Below, piece after piece: positions 25,690 through 35,198 of a stretch of DNA of 64,000 bases. The notes under the pieces were generated by a model. The model was not told the origin of the DNA and ran no database searches. It saw only the letters and a program-made list of their open reading frames with translations. The stretch comes from Anaerotignum propionicum (GTDB lineage: Bacteria > Bacillota > Clostridia > Lachnospirales > Anaerotignaceae). How positions within the stretch are numbered: position 1 is the stretch's first letter; each line of letters starts with the position of its first letter. The position numbers and the translations under genes are program-made. Location of the stretch: the NCBI RefSeq assembly GCF_024461735.1, contig NZ_JANGAD010000004.1, forward strand, positions 1-64,000, written 5' to 3'.

Positions 25690-26898
25690 TTGAATACTAC
25701 GCCTGTTTCAGCAAATTTGAGTATTTCTGAAAATAGTAAAATGGTAGTACAGCCAAAAAGCGGCAAATCAGAGGATAGCTTTAAAGACATGATAAGAAAT
25801 GTATCATCAAGGAAATCCCCTGAAACCAAAAGTCAGGGAAATGATGTCAAGAAAGACATGAAAAATGCAAGCAATGAAGGTGCACAGAGAGGAAAAGAAA
25901 CAACCAAAGAAAAGGGAACAACTGATGATAATGGGGTAGCTAAGGATGAGGGGAGCAGTGTTAACGAGCTGGCTGCATTCATTGCATCGTCTGCGGTTAT
26001 GATTGATCCAATTCAGTTGGCAAAATTGGTCAGAGCTCCTGTAGAAGAACAGGCTCCAGTAGACAACGCTGTTTTGGCACAAGGGGATATGCAAAAGGGC
26101 ATACAGGAAGTAAATATGGATGGCTTGCAAACAATTCCTGTTCCAATGGGAGCTGAGGAAAAACAAACAAGGGGAGTTGTTCCGCTTGAATATGCGGCGC
26201 AACCGGTGACGGAAAATGATACCAATGAAAGCACTCAACCCTTGCTAAAACAGGATGTCACAACGAAAGCTGTGGTGGACAATCCTCATGAGACGGTTGA
26301 AATAAAACAAGGCGCATTCCCGAAGGAGCAGAATACGGAAGGCGCTTTCTCTGAGGAAAATGGGAAAATGGAAAACAGTTCTATGGTAACGGATTTAAAA
26401 CCACTGAAAACAGAGAGCACCCATGACTCCGTAGTGACGATTAAAGTGGGAGACCCCTCTTTAGAAACCTCTTGGAAGCAGGTTGCTGAAGAAATTGGAA
26501 ATATGGTGGTTGAGAAAGTCAACAATGAGATACAAAAGGTTAGCATTAAGCTAAACCCTAAAGATTTGGGGGAAATTGCAGTGGAATTTGCTATAAAGAA
26601 TGGCAAAATATCTGTTTCTCTAAATTGCAGTAATGAGAGTACAAGGACACTGCTGGCTTCAAATTTGGAATCCTTATCAAAGGTGGTTCAATCCAGCTTG
26701 ATGCAAGAAGCAAATGTGAATATTTCTTATGATAAGGCTGAAGGTCAAAATACTAATCGTGAAAATTTTGATGGAAAAGGCCAGGGACAATATCAAGGAG
26801 ACTCAAACAACAGGAATAAGGAGCAAGAACAAGCAGATTTGGACTTTGCCCAAAAGTTGCGTCTAGGCATTGAAAATATTGAAACAATGGAGGTGTAA
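25690..26898 (+). CDS. fliK: Flagellar hook-length control protein FliK
   Basis: 402 residues. The N-terminal two-thirds are low-complexity and charged (K/E/T/N), as expected for the ruler part. The C-terminal FliK domain lies at about 270-365 (KVSIKLNPKDLGEIAVEF, NGKISVSLNCSNESTRTLLA, then SLSKVVQSSL). FliK measures hook length and switches FlhB specificity from hook to filament export. The start is TTG at 25690 with a strong AAGGGGGTGA site five bases away; no ATG fits. First gene of the long plus-strand flagellar run. Confidence 0.9.
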   Translation: MNTTPVSANLSISENSKMVVQPKSGKSEDSFKDMIRNVSSRKSPETKSQGNDVKKDMKNASNEGAQRGKETTKEKGTTDDNGVAKDEGSSVNELAAFIASSAVMIDPIQLAKLVRAPVEEQAPVDNAVLAQGDMQKGIQEVNMDGLQTIPVPMGAEEKQTRGVVPLEYAAQPVTENDTNESTQPLLKQDVTTKAVVDNPHETVEIKQGAFPKEQNTEGAFSEENGKMENSSMVTDLKPLKTESTHDSVVTIKVGDPSLETSWKQVAEEIGNMVVEKVNNEIQKVSIKLNPKDLGEIAVEFAIKNGKISVSLNCSNESTRTLLASNLESLSKVVQSSLMQEANVNISYDKAEGQNTNRENFDGKGQGQYQGDSNNRNKEQEQADLDFAQKLRLGIENIETMEV

Positions 26899-26900
26899 AT

Positions 26901-27404
26901 GTGGCTTCTGTTAATAACTACATGACAAATATTCCCACTGGTGCTACGACAAAAGCGAATAGTGAACAAACCAGCAAGGCAACAGGAAAAAGCACTTTGG
27001 ATATGGAAGATTTTTTTAAACTCTTTGCAGCCCAGCTGCAAAATCAGGATATGACAAATCCTATGGATACAAGCGAGTTTATGAATCAGATGATTATGAT
27101 GTCCACAATTCAATCAATTACTGATATTACCAACGTTTCATTAATTTCTTATGCGGCTTCTCTGGTTGGGAAGGATGTAACCGTAGGGCAGGTAGGCAGC
27201 GGTGGAAAGATAACAGAAGTTTATGGAACGGTTACTGCCACAGGCATGTATTCTGGAGAGCAAGTGGTGTTTGTAGATGGAAAAAGCTATAAATTATCAT
27301 CCATTATGGCCGTCGGGAAACTTCCTGAGATAAATTCTTCTGAGCCTACAAGTAGTGGGGCGAATGATAACACTGGAAATGGAACAGGCGCAAATAGTGA
27401 ATAA
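26901..27404 (+). CDS. flgD: Flagellar hook assembly protein FlgD
   Basis: 167 residues, GTG start with GGAGGTG eight bases upstream. The hallmark is DMEDFFKLFAAQLQNQDMTN followed by DTSEFMNQMIMMSTIQSI, the FlgD N-terminal region. The rest (VGKDVTVGQVGSGG... VDGKSYKLSSI) is the small beta domain. FlgD caps the growing hook. It follows fliK with two bases between and precedes flgE. Confidence 0.95.
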   Translation: MASVNNYMTNIPTGATTKANSEQTSKATGKSTLDMEDFFKLFAAQLQNQDMTNPMDTSEFMNQMIMMSTIQSITDITNVSLISYAASLVGKDVTVGQVGSGGKITEVYGTVTATGMYSGEQVVFVDGKSYKLSSIMAVGKLPEINSSEPTSSGANDNTGNGTGANSE

Positions 27405-27496
27405 TCTGGCTGAAAACCTGAAATAGTCAAAGAGCAATGAGGTTGCTCAAATTATTAATGTAAATTTGATAGCAATGCGAAGGGAGATTTCATAGT

Positions 27497-28423
27497 ATGG
27501 TAAAGTCAATGTTTTCGGGTATCGCAGGACTCCGAGCACATCAGCAAAAAATGGACGTTATCGGTAATAATATCGCTAACGTAAATACATTCGGTTATAA
27601 AGCCGGAAGAGTAACGTTCAAGGAATCTATTTATCAAACAACATCCTCCTCTAGTGGAGGTAACGATGTTTTTGGTGGTTCCAACCCTTCTCAGGTTGGT
27701 TATGGTTCTCAGGTGGGAACCATTGACCTTATGTTTTCCAGCGGTTCTTATGCACCAACTGACAGCTCCATGGATTGTATGATTGATGGACAGGGATTTT
27801 TTATTGTAGGCCAAAAGAATGGTGAGACTGAGATAAAGACAGACCCCAAGGAAATGTCTGAGGCAATGTCCAAGTATACACTCTCTAGAGTGGGTAACTT
27901 TACCTTTGATGGTGATGGTTTTCTCGTGGATGGCAGCAGCAATGTAATCTATGGTTTTATGTATAAAGATGGTGCATTGAATGAGGGTACGCTACAACCA
28001 ATCCGAGTGCCATATGTTGACAAGGATGGAAAACTTCTTACGCCAGGAGATAGCTCTGGAACACCTTTGAAGCTGAATAGTATCAGTATTTCTAAAACAG
28101 GTGAAATTACAGGTACCGACTCCGCAGGCAAAACAGTCAGTGTCGGCATGATTGCCATTGCGAATGTACCTAACCCTAATGCCCTTGAGAAGACACAGGG
28201 ACCATACTACTCCATCCGTGAGAATACTGGTTACATTGTGCCATATAAACCCGGTGAAGGCACTACAGGAAAAATTTTGAACTATGGCTTAGAAATGTCA
28301 AATGTTGACTTAGCAAAGGAATTCTCTGAAATGATAACAACCCAGAGAGGATTTCAAGCAAATACAAGGATTATCACTGTTACAGACCAGATGCTTGAAG
28401 AGCTTGTAAATATTAAACGATAA
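27497..28423 (+). CDS. flgE: Flagellar hook protein FlgE
   Basis: 308 residues. N-terminal MVKSMFSGIAGLRAHQQKMD with GNNIANVNTFGYKA, and C-terminal NVDLAKEFSEMITTQRGFQA, are the conserved ends of rod/hook proteins. Position between flgD and flbD/motA identifies it as the hook protein, in the short form seen in Bacillus and many Clostridia. RBS GAAGGGAG. Downstream to 28703 there is a weak imperfect hairpin near 28432-28478 and no gene. Confidence 0.9.
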   Translation: MVKSMFSGIAGLRAHQQKMDVIGNNIANVNTFGYKAGRVTFKESIYQTTSSSSGGNDVFGGSNPSQVGYGSQVGTIDLMFSSGSYAPTDSSMDCMIDGQGFFIVGQKNGETEIKTDPKEMSEAMSKYTLSRVGNFTFDGDGFLVDGSSNVIYGFMYKDGALNEGTLQPIRVPYVDKDGKLLTPGDSSGTPLKLNSISISKTGEITGTDSAGKTVSVGMIAIANVPNPNALEKTQGPYYSIRENTGYIVPYKPGEGTTGKILNYGLEMSNVDLAKEFSEMITTQRGFQANTRIITVTDQMLEELVNIKR

Positions 28424-28703
28424 TTTTACTAGAGTGCAGACCGCTGCCATATGGGCTGCGGTTTGCTACTCTTAAGGCAAGTTTTAAAAATAAGAATGAA
28501 TTTGTAAGTGTGTAATTATGGGGTATTGGTTAAATGGGTTTTCAATTAAAGCTTAAAATCCTTTAATATACAGACGTTGCGTTGGATAAGATAGGATTGC
28601 TTTAGGATATTTGGAAAAGACCTTTGGCGTTGGGCAATAAGGTATATTTTATCAGCGTTTTAGGCGATTACTGAACTGAATGTGGACATCTCAGGAGGAA
28701 AAG

Positions 28704-28907
28704 ATGATAAAATTAACAAAGCTTAACGGAGAAAAATTTGTTTTAAATTGTGAGCAGATCATTGTGATAGAGAGCATTCCGGAGTCCAAGATACTGCTTA
28801 ATAATTTAAGCTTTTATATAGTGCGAGAAACACCGGATGAGATTATTGAAAAGAGTATTAAGTATTTATCGGCAATACACACCATGAATTTAAATCAAGA
28901 TGCTTAA
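28704..28907 (+). CDS. flbD: Flagellar FlbD family protein (SwrD-like)
   Basis: 67 residues from ATG 28704, which follows AGGAGGAAAAG; an in-frame ATG at 28680 lies before that site and is unlikely. Sequence MIKLTKLNGEKFVLNCEQII with the later RETPDEIIEKSI is typical of the FlbD/SwrD family. In Bacillus SwrD raises flagellar motor power, and the gene sits beside stator genes as here (motA starts 40 bases on). Confidence 0.92.
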   Translation: MIKLTKLNGEKFVLNCEQIIVIESIPESKILLNNLSFYIVRETPDEIIEKSIKYLSAIHTMNLNQDA

Positions 28908-28947
28908 AAATTGAGGTAATTTTGAAAAATAGTTTTGGAGGCGCAAT

Positions 28948-29745
28948 ATGGACTTAACAACGTTCATAGGGATTATAGCAGGCATGGTGCTTGTTCTTTA
29001 CGGCATTGGCGTAAAAGATCTTGGGAACTTTTGGGATCTGCAGAGCGTAGTTATAGTAGTAGGTGGGACTTATGCTGCGTTAATTGCCAGTTATCCTGCA
29101 AGGGTGCTGAAACAGCTACCAAAGCAGTTTAAGATATTGTTAAAAAATCCATATAATGCTATGGAATTCATAGATCAATTATATGAGTTGGCAATTATTG
29201 CACGTAAAAGTGGACTTCTTGCTTTGGAAGAAAAAGCAAATACCATGAAAGATCCCTTTTTTCGAGAAGGTTTGATGCTGATTGTGGATTCGACCACACC
29301 GCAGCAGGTAAATGAAATTTTAAATAACACATTAGATTATATTTCAGAGAGACATAGTGAGATTATTGAATTTTATGAAAAGGGTGCAGGTTATGCACCG
29401 GCGTTTGGTATGGTAGGAACGCTGATTGGTTTGGTTAATATGTTAAAATCCATGAATATGGATACGGGTGCAGATGGGATCAGCCAGAACATGGCTATCG
29501 CATTGATTACAACCTTCTACGGGTCTTTGATGGCGAATATGTTCTTTATGCCCATTGCGAAGAAATTGCAAGTGCGCAGTGACGAAGAGTACTTGTGCAG
29601 GAAAATTATCATCGAAGGTATATTAGCAATTCAGGCTGGTGAAAACCCTAATTTCTTAAAAGAAAAGCTGATTGCTTATTTACCACAATATGAAAAATCC
29701 AAAAAACAAAAAAAAGGTAAAGGTGGAGCAGCAGAAGAGGAATAA
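28948..29745 (+). CDS. motA: Flagellar motor stator protein MotA
   Basis: 265 residues with four membrane helices: about 2-20, 30-48, 150-170 and 183-202. The proton/sodium-channel region GAGYAPAFGMVGTLIGLVNM and the cytoplasmic charged loop are present. With MotB it forms the torque-generating ion channel. RBS TTGGAGGCGC. The coupling ion cannot be decided from this reading. Confidence 0.95.
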   Translation: MDLTTFIGIIAGMVLVLYGIGVKDLGNFWDLQSVVIVVGGTYAALIASYPARVLKQLPKQFKILLKNPYNAMEFIDQLYELAIIARKSGLLALEEKANTMKDPFFREGLMLIVDSTTPQQVNEILNNTLDYISERHSEIIEFYEKGAGYAPAFGMVGTLIGLVNMLKSMNMDTGADGISQNMAIALITTFYGSLMANMFFMPIAKKLQVRSDEEYLCRKIIIEGILAIQAGENPNFLKEKLIAYLPQYEKSKKQKKGKGGAAEEE

Positions 29746-29970
29746 AAAATACCGCTATTCAGCGTGCCGGAGGCTTGAAACTGCATAAGTTTTATTTCGT
29801 GCAAAGGGAATTCAAGAAATTGAAAACATCCTCCATTATGGAAAAGAAAGAAAAAATTTATGAATGTAATCGTTAATGTTCGCCAATCCACCGCTTTGAA
29901 AGGATGAATTCTTGTGAAAATAATTCCAATTAAGCATAGGCGACGACGTAGTACAAAGGAGGATAAAACA

Positions 29971-30762
29971 ATGAAGAAAAAAAGAAGTGGAGGCATTTCT
30001 AACGAATGGCTGAACACCTATAGTGATATGGTGACACTTCTCCTATGTTTCTTTGTATTGCTCTATTCAATATCATCTGTTGATAGTGCAAAGTGGAAAA
30101 TGATTGTAAAAAGCTTTAATCCAACAGATGCGGAGGTAAGTCAGATTGTTCAAAACGCAGAGGAGACCGGCGGAAACTATGATGTGGAAGGCGGTATGTT
30201 AGGTGATGGAGAAGAATATCAGTTTGCAGATGACTTTGATGAAATGTATTATAAATTGTCTAAGTATGTAGAGGTAAATGGTCTTTCTGCTGATGTTGAG
30301 GTTACCAAGGGGGATGGATATACATTTATTACGTTCCGAAATAATATCTTTTTTGATGGTGATAGCTATGTGTTAAAGCAAGATGGAAAAAATGTTCTGG
30401 ATCAATTGTGTAAGATTCTTAAAGATGTGAATAACTCTATTGGTGAAATACAAATTTTGGGTCATACTTCTCAGGCAAGTCCGACAGAGCCAAATGAGAT
30501 CCAGAGCGATAGATTTTTATCATCAGACAGAGCTGCAGAGGTGCTTGTTTATATGCAAAAGAAAAATATTATTGATCCTGATAAGCTGGTTTCCATTGGT
30601 TTTGGGCAGTTTAGACCTATCAGCTCTTTTGAGACTAGAGAAAGCAGAGCAAAAAACAGGCGTGTTGAGATAATAATTTCCAAAAATGACAGTGTTGTGA
30701 GATCACTTGATAACTATTATAATGAAGTGTATGGTACTGGTGAAACTCAAACACAGAATTAA
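29971..30762 (+). CDS. motB: Flagellar motor protein MotB
   Basis: 263 residues. A short basic N-terminus (KKKRSGGISNEWLNTYSDMV) leads into one membrane helix with the conserved ion-binding aspartate in TYSDMVTLLLCFFVLLYS. The C-terminal OmpA/MotB peptidoglycan-binding domain is at about 150-240 (IQILGHTSQAS, SDRAAEVLVYM, FGQFRPI, NRRVEIII). I chose ATG 29971 because AAAGGAGG is correctly spaced; a GTG at 29914 would add 19 mostly basic residues without a site. Confidence 0.95.
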   Translation: MKKKRSGGISNEWLNTYSDMVTLLLCFFVLLYSISSVDSAKWKMIVKSFNPTDAEVSQIVQNAEETGGNYDVEGGMLGDGEEYQFADDFDEMYYKLSKYVEVNGLSADVEVTKGDGYTFITFRNNIFFDGDSYVLKQDGKNVLDQLCKILKDVNNSIGEIQILGHTSQASPTEPNEIQSDRFLSSDRAAEVLVYMQKKNIIDPDKLVSIGFGQFRPISSFETRESRAKNRRVEIIISKNDSVVRSLDNYYNEVYGTGETQTQN

Positions 30763-30955
30763 GTAATGATCAATTTAAAGGCATAGGTGCTCAGTAGAAG
30801 CACTTAAATAATGATTTTTGGGGAATTAGGAATATCGTTATATGTCTCAGTCTTCTTTTGTTATTTACAGAATCAGAATGAAAAAGATTTTGCAAATCTG
30901 CGAGAGGGGCAAGCAAAACGAACCTAATAAAATATGGTAGGGGTGAACGCGAAAG

Positions 30956-31954
30956 ATGTCTGAAGTATTAAGCCAGAGTCAGATTGATGCACTTCTTGCA
31001 TCAGTAGTTGGTGGAGGCAGCATTGAGAAAGAAGTCTCTAAGGATGCTGGCGAGAAATACCGTAAATATGATTTCTACAGTCCCAAGAAATACACGAAGG
31101 ACAAATTGAATATAATAAAAAACACCCATGAGAACTATTGCAGGCTGGTTTCTTCCAGATTGAACAGCTTGCTTAGATCATCCAGCCAGGTTACGCTTGT
31201 TACTGTAGAAGAAGAGCGCTATTATGAATTTAGTAATGCCTTATCGGACAATGATGCATTGACACTAATCAATGCATCATTGCTAAGTAAAGACGGCGGT
31301 GGCACGGTTATCATGCATATTACCACACCACTGATGCTTAGCATGATTGACCGAATGCTTGGAGGAAAGGGCGAAGAGCCACAAAATGTATCTTCTCAGT
31401 ATGCATATACAGATATAGAGCTTTTACTCTACGAGAATATTACAAAATATTTGGTTGGTGTAATGAAAGATGGATGGGCAAATTATCTTGAGATTGACTT
31501 TGATATTGAAAAGGTAGAAACCTCTCATGGCTTGATGCAGGAAATTGGGATGGACGAAATCGTAGTCATTGTTGTAATTGAGGTAATTATTAATAATGTT
31601 GCAGGCAAAATAAATGTTTGTATCCCAAGTACATTACTGACGAATATTTTTGGGATACTGGATAACAAAAAATCTCCCAATAGCAGATCTTCTGGTGGAG
31701 CAGTTGACCATACTTCACGAGATATCTTTGAATCCATCAAGGAATCAGATCTGGAAATTACTGCTAGGATTGGTGATGCTACTGTAATGTTGCAAGATAT
31801 TTATGATCTTAAGAAGGGTGATATTATTAATTTAAATAGGCCCCAAAACTCATTTGTTGATGTTTTTGTTGAGGATAATATCTGGTTCCAGGGGAAATTG
31901 GGTGTTCATAATAAAAATATGGCAGTGAGAATAAGTGAAATAAATAAGAACTAG
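30956..31954 (+). CDS. fliM: Flagellar motor switch protein FliM
   Basis: 332 residues. N-terminal CheY-P-binding peptide MSEVLSQSQIDALLAS, middle CheC/CheX-like domain (GGGTVIMHITTPLMLSMIDRM), C-terminal SpoA (surface presentation of antigens) domain ending at MAVRISEI. It forms the C ring and reverses the motor on CheY-P binding. RBS GGGGTGAA. It precedes fliY by 27 bases. Confidence 0.96.
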   Translation: MSEVLSQSQIDALLASVVGGGSIEKEVSKDAGEKYRKYDFYSPKKYTKDKLNIIKNTHENYCRLVSSRLNSLLRSSSQVTLVTVEEERYYEFSNALSDNDALTLINASLLSKDGGGTVIMHITTPLMLSMIDRMLGGKGEEPQNVSSQYAYTDIELLLYENITKYLVGVMKDGWANYLEIDFDIEKVETSHGLMQEIGMDEIVVIVVIEVIINNVAGKINVCIPSTLLTNIFGILDNKKSPNSRSSGGAVDHTSRDIFESIKESDLEITARIGDATVMLQDIYDLKKGDIINLNRPQNSFVDVFVEDNIWFQGKLGVHNKNMAVRISEINKN

Positions 31955-31981
31955 GAAAAGCCAAAGGGGGGATTAATTGTT

Positions 31982-33340
31982 ATGGCCAATAAAATTTTTA
32001 ACTCTTTAGAGATGGACGCCATTGGCGAAATCTTAAACATCAGCCTTGGAGCATCTGCTACAGCAGTATCAACTATGCTTGACAGAAGAGTTGATATTAC
32101 TGTTCCGACTGTAATGATATCGAGCAAAGAAAGCTTTGAGTTTACATATATGGAGCCGGCAGTTGCGGTGGAAATCACTTATGTTACAGGGTTAAGCGGC
32201 AATAATATCATGTTGCTGAAACGACACGATGTTAAGGTGATTGTTGAAATTCTCATGGGAACGGAAATCCCTGAAGAAGAATTTGAGCTCAATGACATCA
32301 ATATGAGTGCAATACGCGAGGTAATGAATCAAATGATGGGGTCATCCTCCACCGCTTTGGCGGAGTTATTGGGAGAGCCTGTTAATATTTCAACACCCAC
32401 CTCGTTTGAAATTAATACGGTAGCAGAATTTGCTGAAAAGTACTTACTGGATGACCAACCTATGGTTGTGGTAAGGTTTTCACTAAAAGTAGAAGAATCT
32501 TTGGAAAGCGAATTTTTAAACATTATGACGGTGGATTTGGCAAGAAAGCTGCTGTCATGTTTCGGGGTGCCAATTGGGGATTTGCCCGATGATAATTTAG
32601 AAGCTGTGTCTGAACCACCTACACCTGCGGTGGAAACTCAGGAAATGAATTTTCAAAACTTCCAAGAACCAGAAACCGCAGTGCCATCCTCCGGTGGCAT
32701 GATGAGCCAGGAGGAGATTGAGAGACTACTGTCTCAGAGCAATACTCAGCCTGAACCGGTTAAGAAAGAGGCGGCACAAACCCATGTGGAAACCCCTATG
32801 GAAAATACGTCTTCCGGAGGAAAGATGAGTCAAGAGGAAATTGAAAAGCTTCTGTCTCAAAGCTTTCAGAATGATGCGCCTGCTACCCAGCCTGAACCAG
32901 TTAGAACAGCGGCAGTTCAGAATAATGTGGTTGCACCGCCAATGGAAAATACATCTGCAAGACCTGCACCACAACCAAGCTATGCACCACAGCAAAGCTA
33001 TGCGCCTGCGGCAAACACTCCCCCGGCGCAACCCAAGGTCATTAATGTAAAGCCAAACGCTGATTTAAACAGAGGGGAAAGCTCTCTGGATCAAGAGCGC
33101 AAGGAAAATTTAGATTTGATTATGGGTGTACCTCTGGAGATTTCTGTGGAAATTGGTCGCACCAAGAAAAATGTGCGCGAGATTCTCGAATACAATAAGG
33201 GATCATTGATTGTTTTGGATAAGCTTGCCGGTGAGCAGGTTGATATTTATGTAAACGGTCAATGTATTGCAAAGGGCGATGTGGTTGTCGTTGATGATAA
33301 TTTTGGTGTACGTGTGACAGAAGTTTTAAAGAAAATATAA
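31982..33340 (+). CDS. fliY: Flagellar motor switch phosphatase FliY
   Basis: 452 residues. CheC-like domain (about 5-200) with two phosphatase motifs: Glu16...Asn19 in GEILNISLGASA and Glu113...Asn116 in REVMNQMMGSSS. A long Pro/Gln-rich linker (200-365) contains the peptide MSQEEIE(R/K)LLSQS twice (241-253 and 282-294). The C-terminal SpoA/FliN domain (375-452) joins the C ring. FliY removes phosphate from CheY-P at the switch. Unusual: in the FliY proteins I know, the single EIDALLS-type peptide is at the very N-terminus; here it is in the linker and duplicated. No separate fliN gene is present in the window. Confidence 0.95.
   Translation: MANKIFNSLEMDAIGEILNISLGASATAVSTMLDRRVDITVPTVMISSKESFEFTYMEPAVAVEITYVTGLSGNNIMLLKRHDVKVIVEILMGTEIPEEEFELNDINMSAIREVMNQMMGSSSTALAELLGEPVNISTPTSFEINTVAEFAEKYLLDDQPMVVVRFSLKVEESLESEFLNIMTVDLARKLLSCFGVPIGDLPDDNLEAVSEPPTPAVETQEMNFQNFQEPETAVPSSGGMMSQEEIERLLSQSNTQPEPVKKEAAQTHVETPMENTSSGGKMSQEEIEKLLSQSFQNDAPATQPEPVRTAAVQNNVVAPPMENTSARPAPQPSYAPQQSYAPAANTPPAQPKVINVKPNADLNRGESSLDQERKENLDLIMGVPLEISVEIGRTKKNVREILEYNKGSLIVLDKLAGEQVDIYVNGQCIAKGDVVVVDDNFGVRVTEVLKKI
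32690..32956 (+). repeat. Tandem duplication in the FliY linker
   Basis: Two units (residues 237-277 and 278-325), each with SSGG, then MSQEEIE-x-LLSQS, then QPEPV, then a variable part ending PMENT. Protein-level identity is high in the motif and PMENT parts. Confidence 0.85.
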
Positions 33341-33397
33341 GTTAGAAATGACAATGGAAAATACGAAAAAAGATAGGAAAAGAAAGGAATGGTTATA

Positions 33398-33757
33398 ATG
33401 GCTAAAATTTTATTGGTGGATGACGCTTCTTTCATGAGAATGATGATTAAGGATGCACTGACAAAAAATGGTTATAGTGACATCTACGAAGCGGCGGACG
33501 GTGTTGAGGCGGTTGCGAAGTATACAGAAATTCATCCTGATTTGGTAATTATGGATATTACCATGCCTAACATGGATGGTTTGGGTGCACTAAAAGCAAT
33601 CAAACAAATAGATCCTACTGCAAATGTGGTTATGTGCTCTGCTATGGGTCAGGAAGCAATGGTAATTGAGGCAATTAAATCCGGTGCAAAAGATTTCATA
33701 GTTAAGCCTTTTAAGCCTGATAGAATTTTGAAGACAGTCACAACTGTACTGGGGTAA
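33398..33757 (+). CDS. cheY: Chemotaxis response regulator CheY
   Basis: 119 residues, receiver domain only. Acidic pocket Asp8-Asp9, phospho-acceptor Asp53 (VIMDITMPNMDG), conserved Thr/Ser in VVMCSAMG and Lys in DFIVKPF. CheY-P binds FliM to alter rotation. ATG 33398 is better spaced from AAAGGA than the ATG at 33389. It lies between fliY and fliO, as in Bacillus. Confidence 0.96.
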   Translation: MAKILLVDDASFMRMMIKDALTKNGYSDIYEAADGVEAVAKYTEIHPDLVIMDITMPNMDGLGALKAIKQIDPTANVVMCSAMGQEAMVIEAIKSGAKDFIVKPFKPDRILKTVTTVLG

Positions 33758-33796
33758 GCTGGACAGGAGGAGAGTCTGATTTTTGAAGATTTTTTT

Positions 33797-34129
33797 ATGA
33801 TTTTTTTGACATTTTTATCAGTTATCTTAATTTTATTTCTGAGCTATTGGTTTACAAAATATGTGGGTACGAAGACGATGAAATTCAGGTCTTCACGACA
33901 CATGGAAATTGTCGATAGGTTATCCATTTCCCAGGATAAATCTGTTGTTGTTTTAAAAGTGCAGAAAAATTATTATTTGCTGTCTTTATCCCCCAATGGG
34001 GTCGGACTCATTAAGGAATTAGATAATATAGATGAAGAGGCCTTTCAAAATACGGAAGAGCTTCGTAGTATTGGTGAATACGACTTCAAGGAAATCTTGT
34101 CTCAGTATTTACCGGGGAAAAAGAAATAA
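33797..34129 (+). CDS. fliO: Flagellar biosynthetic protein FliO
   Basis: 110 residues from the first ATG. One membrane helix (MIFLTFLSVILILFLSYWF) then a soluble part with RHMEIVDRLSISQDKSVVVL and NYYLLSLSPNGVGLI, as in FliO/FliZ. It helps assemble the FliP ring. ATG 33797 has no ribosome binding site, whereas a strong AGGAGG at 33765-33770 is 26 bases upstream; in frame at good distance are only CTG 33776 and ATT 33779, so the real start may be non-canonical, adding six or seven residues (IFEDFF). Confidence 0.85.
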   Translation: MIFLTFLSVILILFLSYWFTKYVGTKTMKFRSSRHMEIVDRLSISQDKSVVVLKVQKNYYLLSLSPNGVGLIKELDNIDEEAFQNTEELRSIGEYDFKEILSQYLPGKKK

Positions 34130-34191
34130 AATTCATGAATACATAGGAAACACAGGGGATGAAATGTATTTAGTGTACGAGGGAGTTTATC

Positions 34192-34848
34192 ATGAATGAT
34201 GCTTTTATCAATATAAACGGCGGACAGATTCAATCATTAGAAATGATATTAATGATAACTGTTCTTACAATGCTGCCTTCCATTGTTATTATGACAACGT
34301 CATTCACAAGAATTATTATTGTGATGTCTTTTTTGCGAAATGCGCTGGGCATGCAGCAGACTCCACCAAATACAGTTTTGGTGGGTATTGCCTTGTTTCT
34401 TACGCTTTTCATTATGTCCCCGGTGTTGAATCAAATTAACGAAGAGGCATACATACCTTATAAAAATGAGCAAATCAACGGGCAGGAGGCATTGGATCGG
34501 GCATCAGTGCCCATGAAGACCTTTATGCTGAAACAGACAGAAAAGGAAACTTTAGATATGTTCATGGATTTTTCAGGGGAAAAGATTACGGATGATTATG
34601 AGGACTTGCCGTTAACGGTTGTTATCCCCTCGTTTATGACAAGCGAGCTGAAACGAGCTTTTATCATGGGTTTCTTGTTATTCCTTCCCTTTTTATTAAT
34701 TGATATTGTGGTATCTAGTACACTAATGTCAATGGGTATGATTATGTTACCTCCCGCTATGATTTCACTGCCGTTTAAAATTTTATTATTTATTACGGTA
34801 AATGGGTGGGAGTTGTTATTCTCTACTTTGATTAAAAGCTTTAATTAG
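34192..34848 (+). CDS. fliP: Flagellar export gate protein FliP
   Basis: 218 residues with four membrane helices. Signature segments: MTSFTRIIIVMSFLRNALGM, QTPPNTVLVGIALFLTLFIM, FIMGFLLFLPFLLIDIVVSS, LMSMGMIMLPPAMISLPFKI. FliP forms the core of the type III export gate with FliQ and FliR, whose genes follow at once. RBS GAGGGAG. Confidence 0.97.
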   Translation: MNDAFININGGQIQSLEMILMITVLTMLPSIVIMTTSFTRIIIVMSFLRNALGMQQTPPNTVLVGIALFLTLFIMSPVLNQINEEAYIPYKNEQINGQEALDRASVPMKTFMLKQTEKETLDMFMDFSGEKITDDYEDLPLTVVIPSFMTSELKRAFIMGFLLFLPFLLIDIVVSSTLMSMGMIMLPPAMISLPFKILLFITVNGWELLFSTLIKSFN

Positions 34849-34863
34849 TCGGGAGGATAATAT

Positions 34864-35121
34864 ATGACAAACGGAGAAGCTTTAGATATTATGCGTTCAG
34901 CCATTATGGTTGCAATGAAAATTGGTGGACCCATCCTTTTACTTAGTATGATTGTTGGTGTTTTTATATCAATCATACAGGCGGCAACCCAAATTCATGA
35001 ACAAACAATCACTTTTGTTCCAAAGGTTTTATTGATTGTATTTGTTTGTATTATTTGCGGGCCATGGATGCTTGAAACCTTGCAGGACTTTGTGTATGAA
35101 GTGTTTAAGCTTATGCTTTAA
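34864..35121 (+). CDS. fliQ: Flagellar export gate protein FliQ
   Basis: 85 residues with two membrane helices; ILLLSMIVGVFISIIQAATQ and IHEQTITFVPKVL are the family core. It starts 15 bases after fliP with CGGGAGGATAAT upstream. Confidence 0.96.
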   Translation: MTNGEALDIMRSAIMVAMKIGGPILLLSMIVGVFISIIQAATQIHEQTITFVPKVLLIVFVCIICGPWMLETLQDFVYEVFKLML

Positions 35122-35198
35122 TGGGTTGTTATTTACACCGAAGTGGGAAAAGGAAAATACATTTTGCACTAATGTAATTTCGGAGGCAAGAGAAACAG

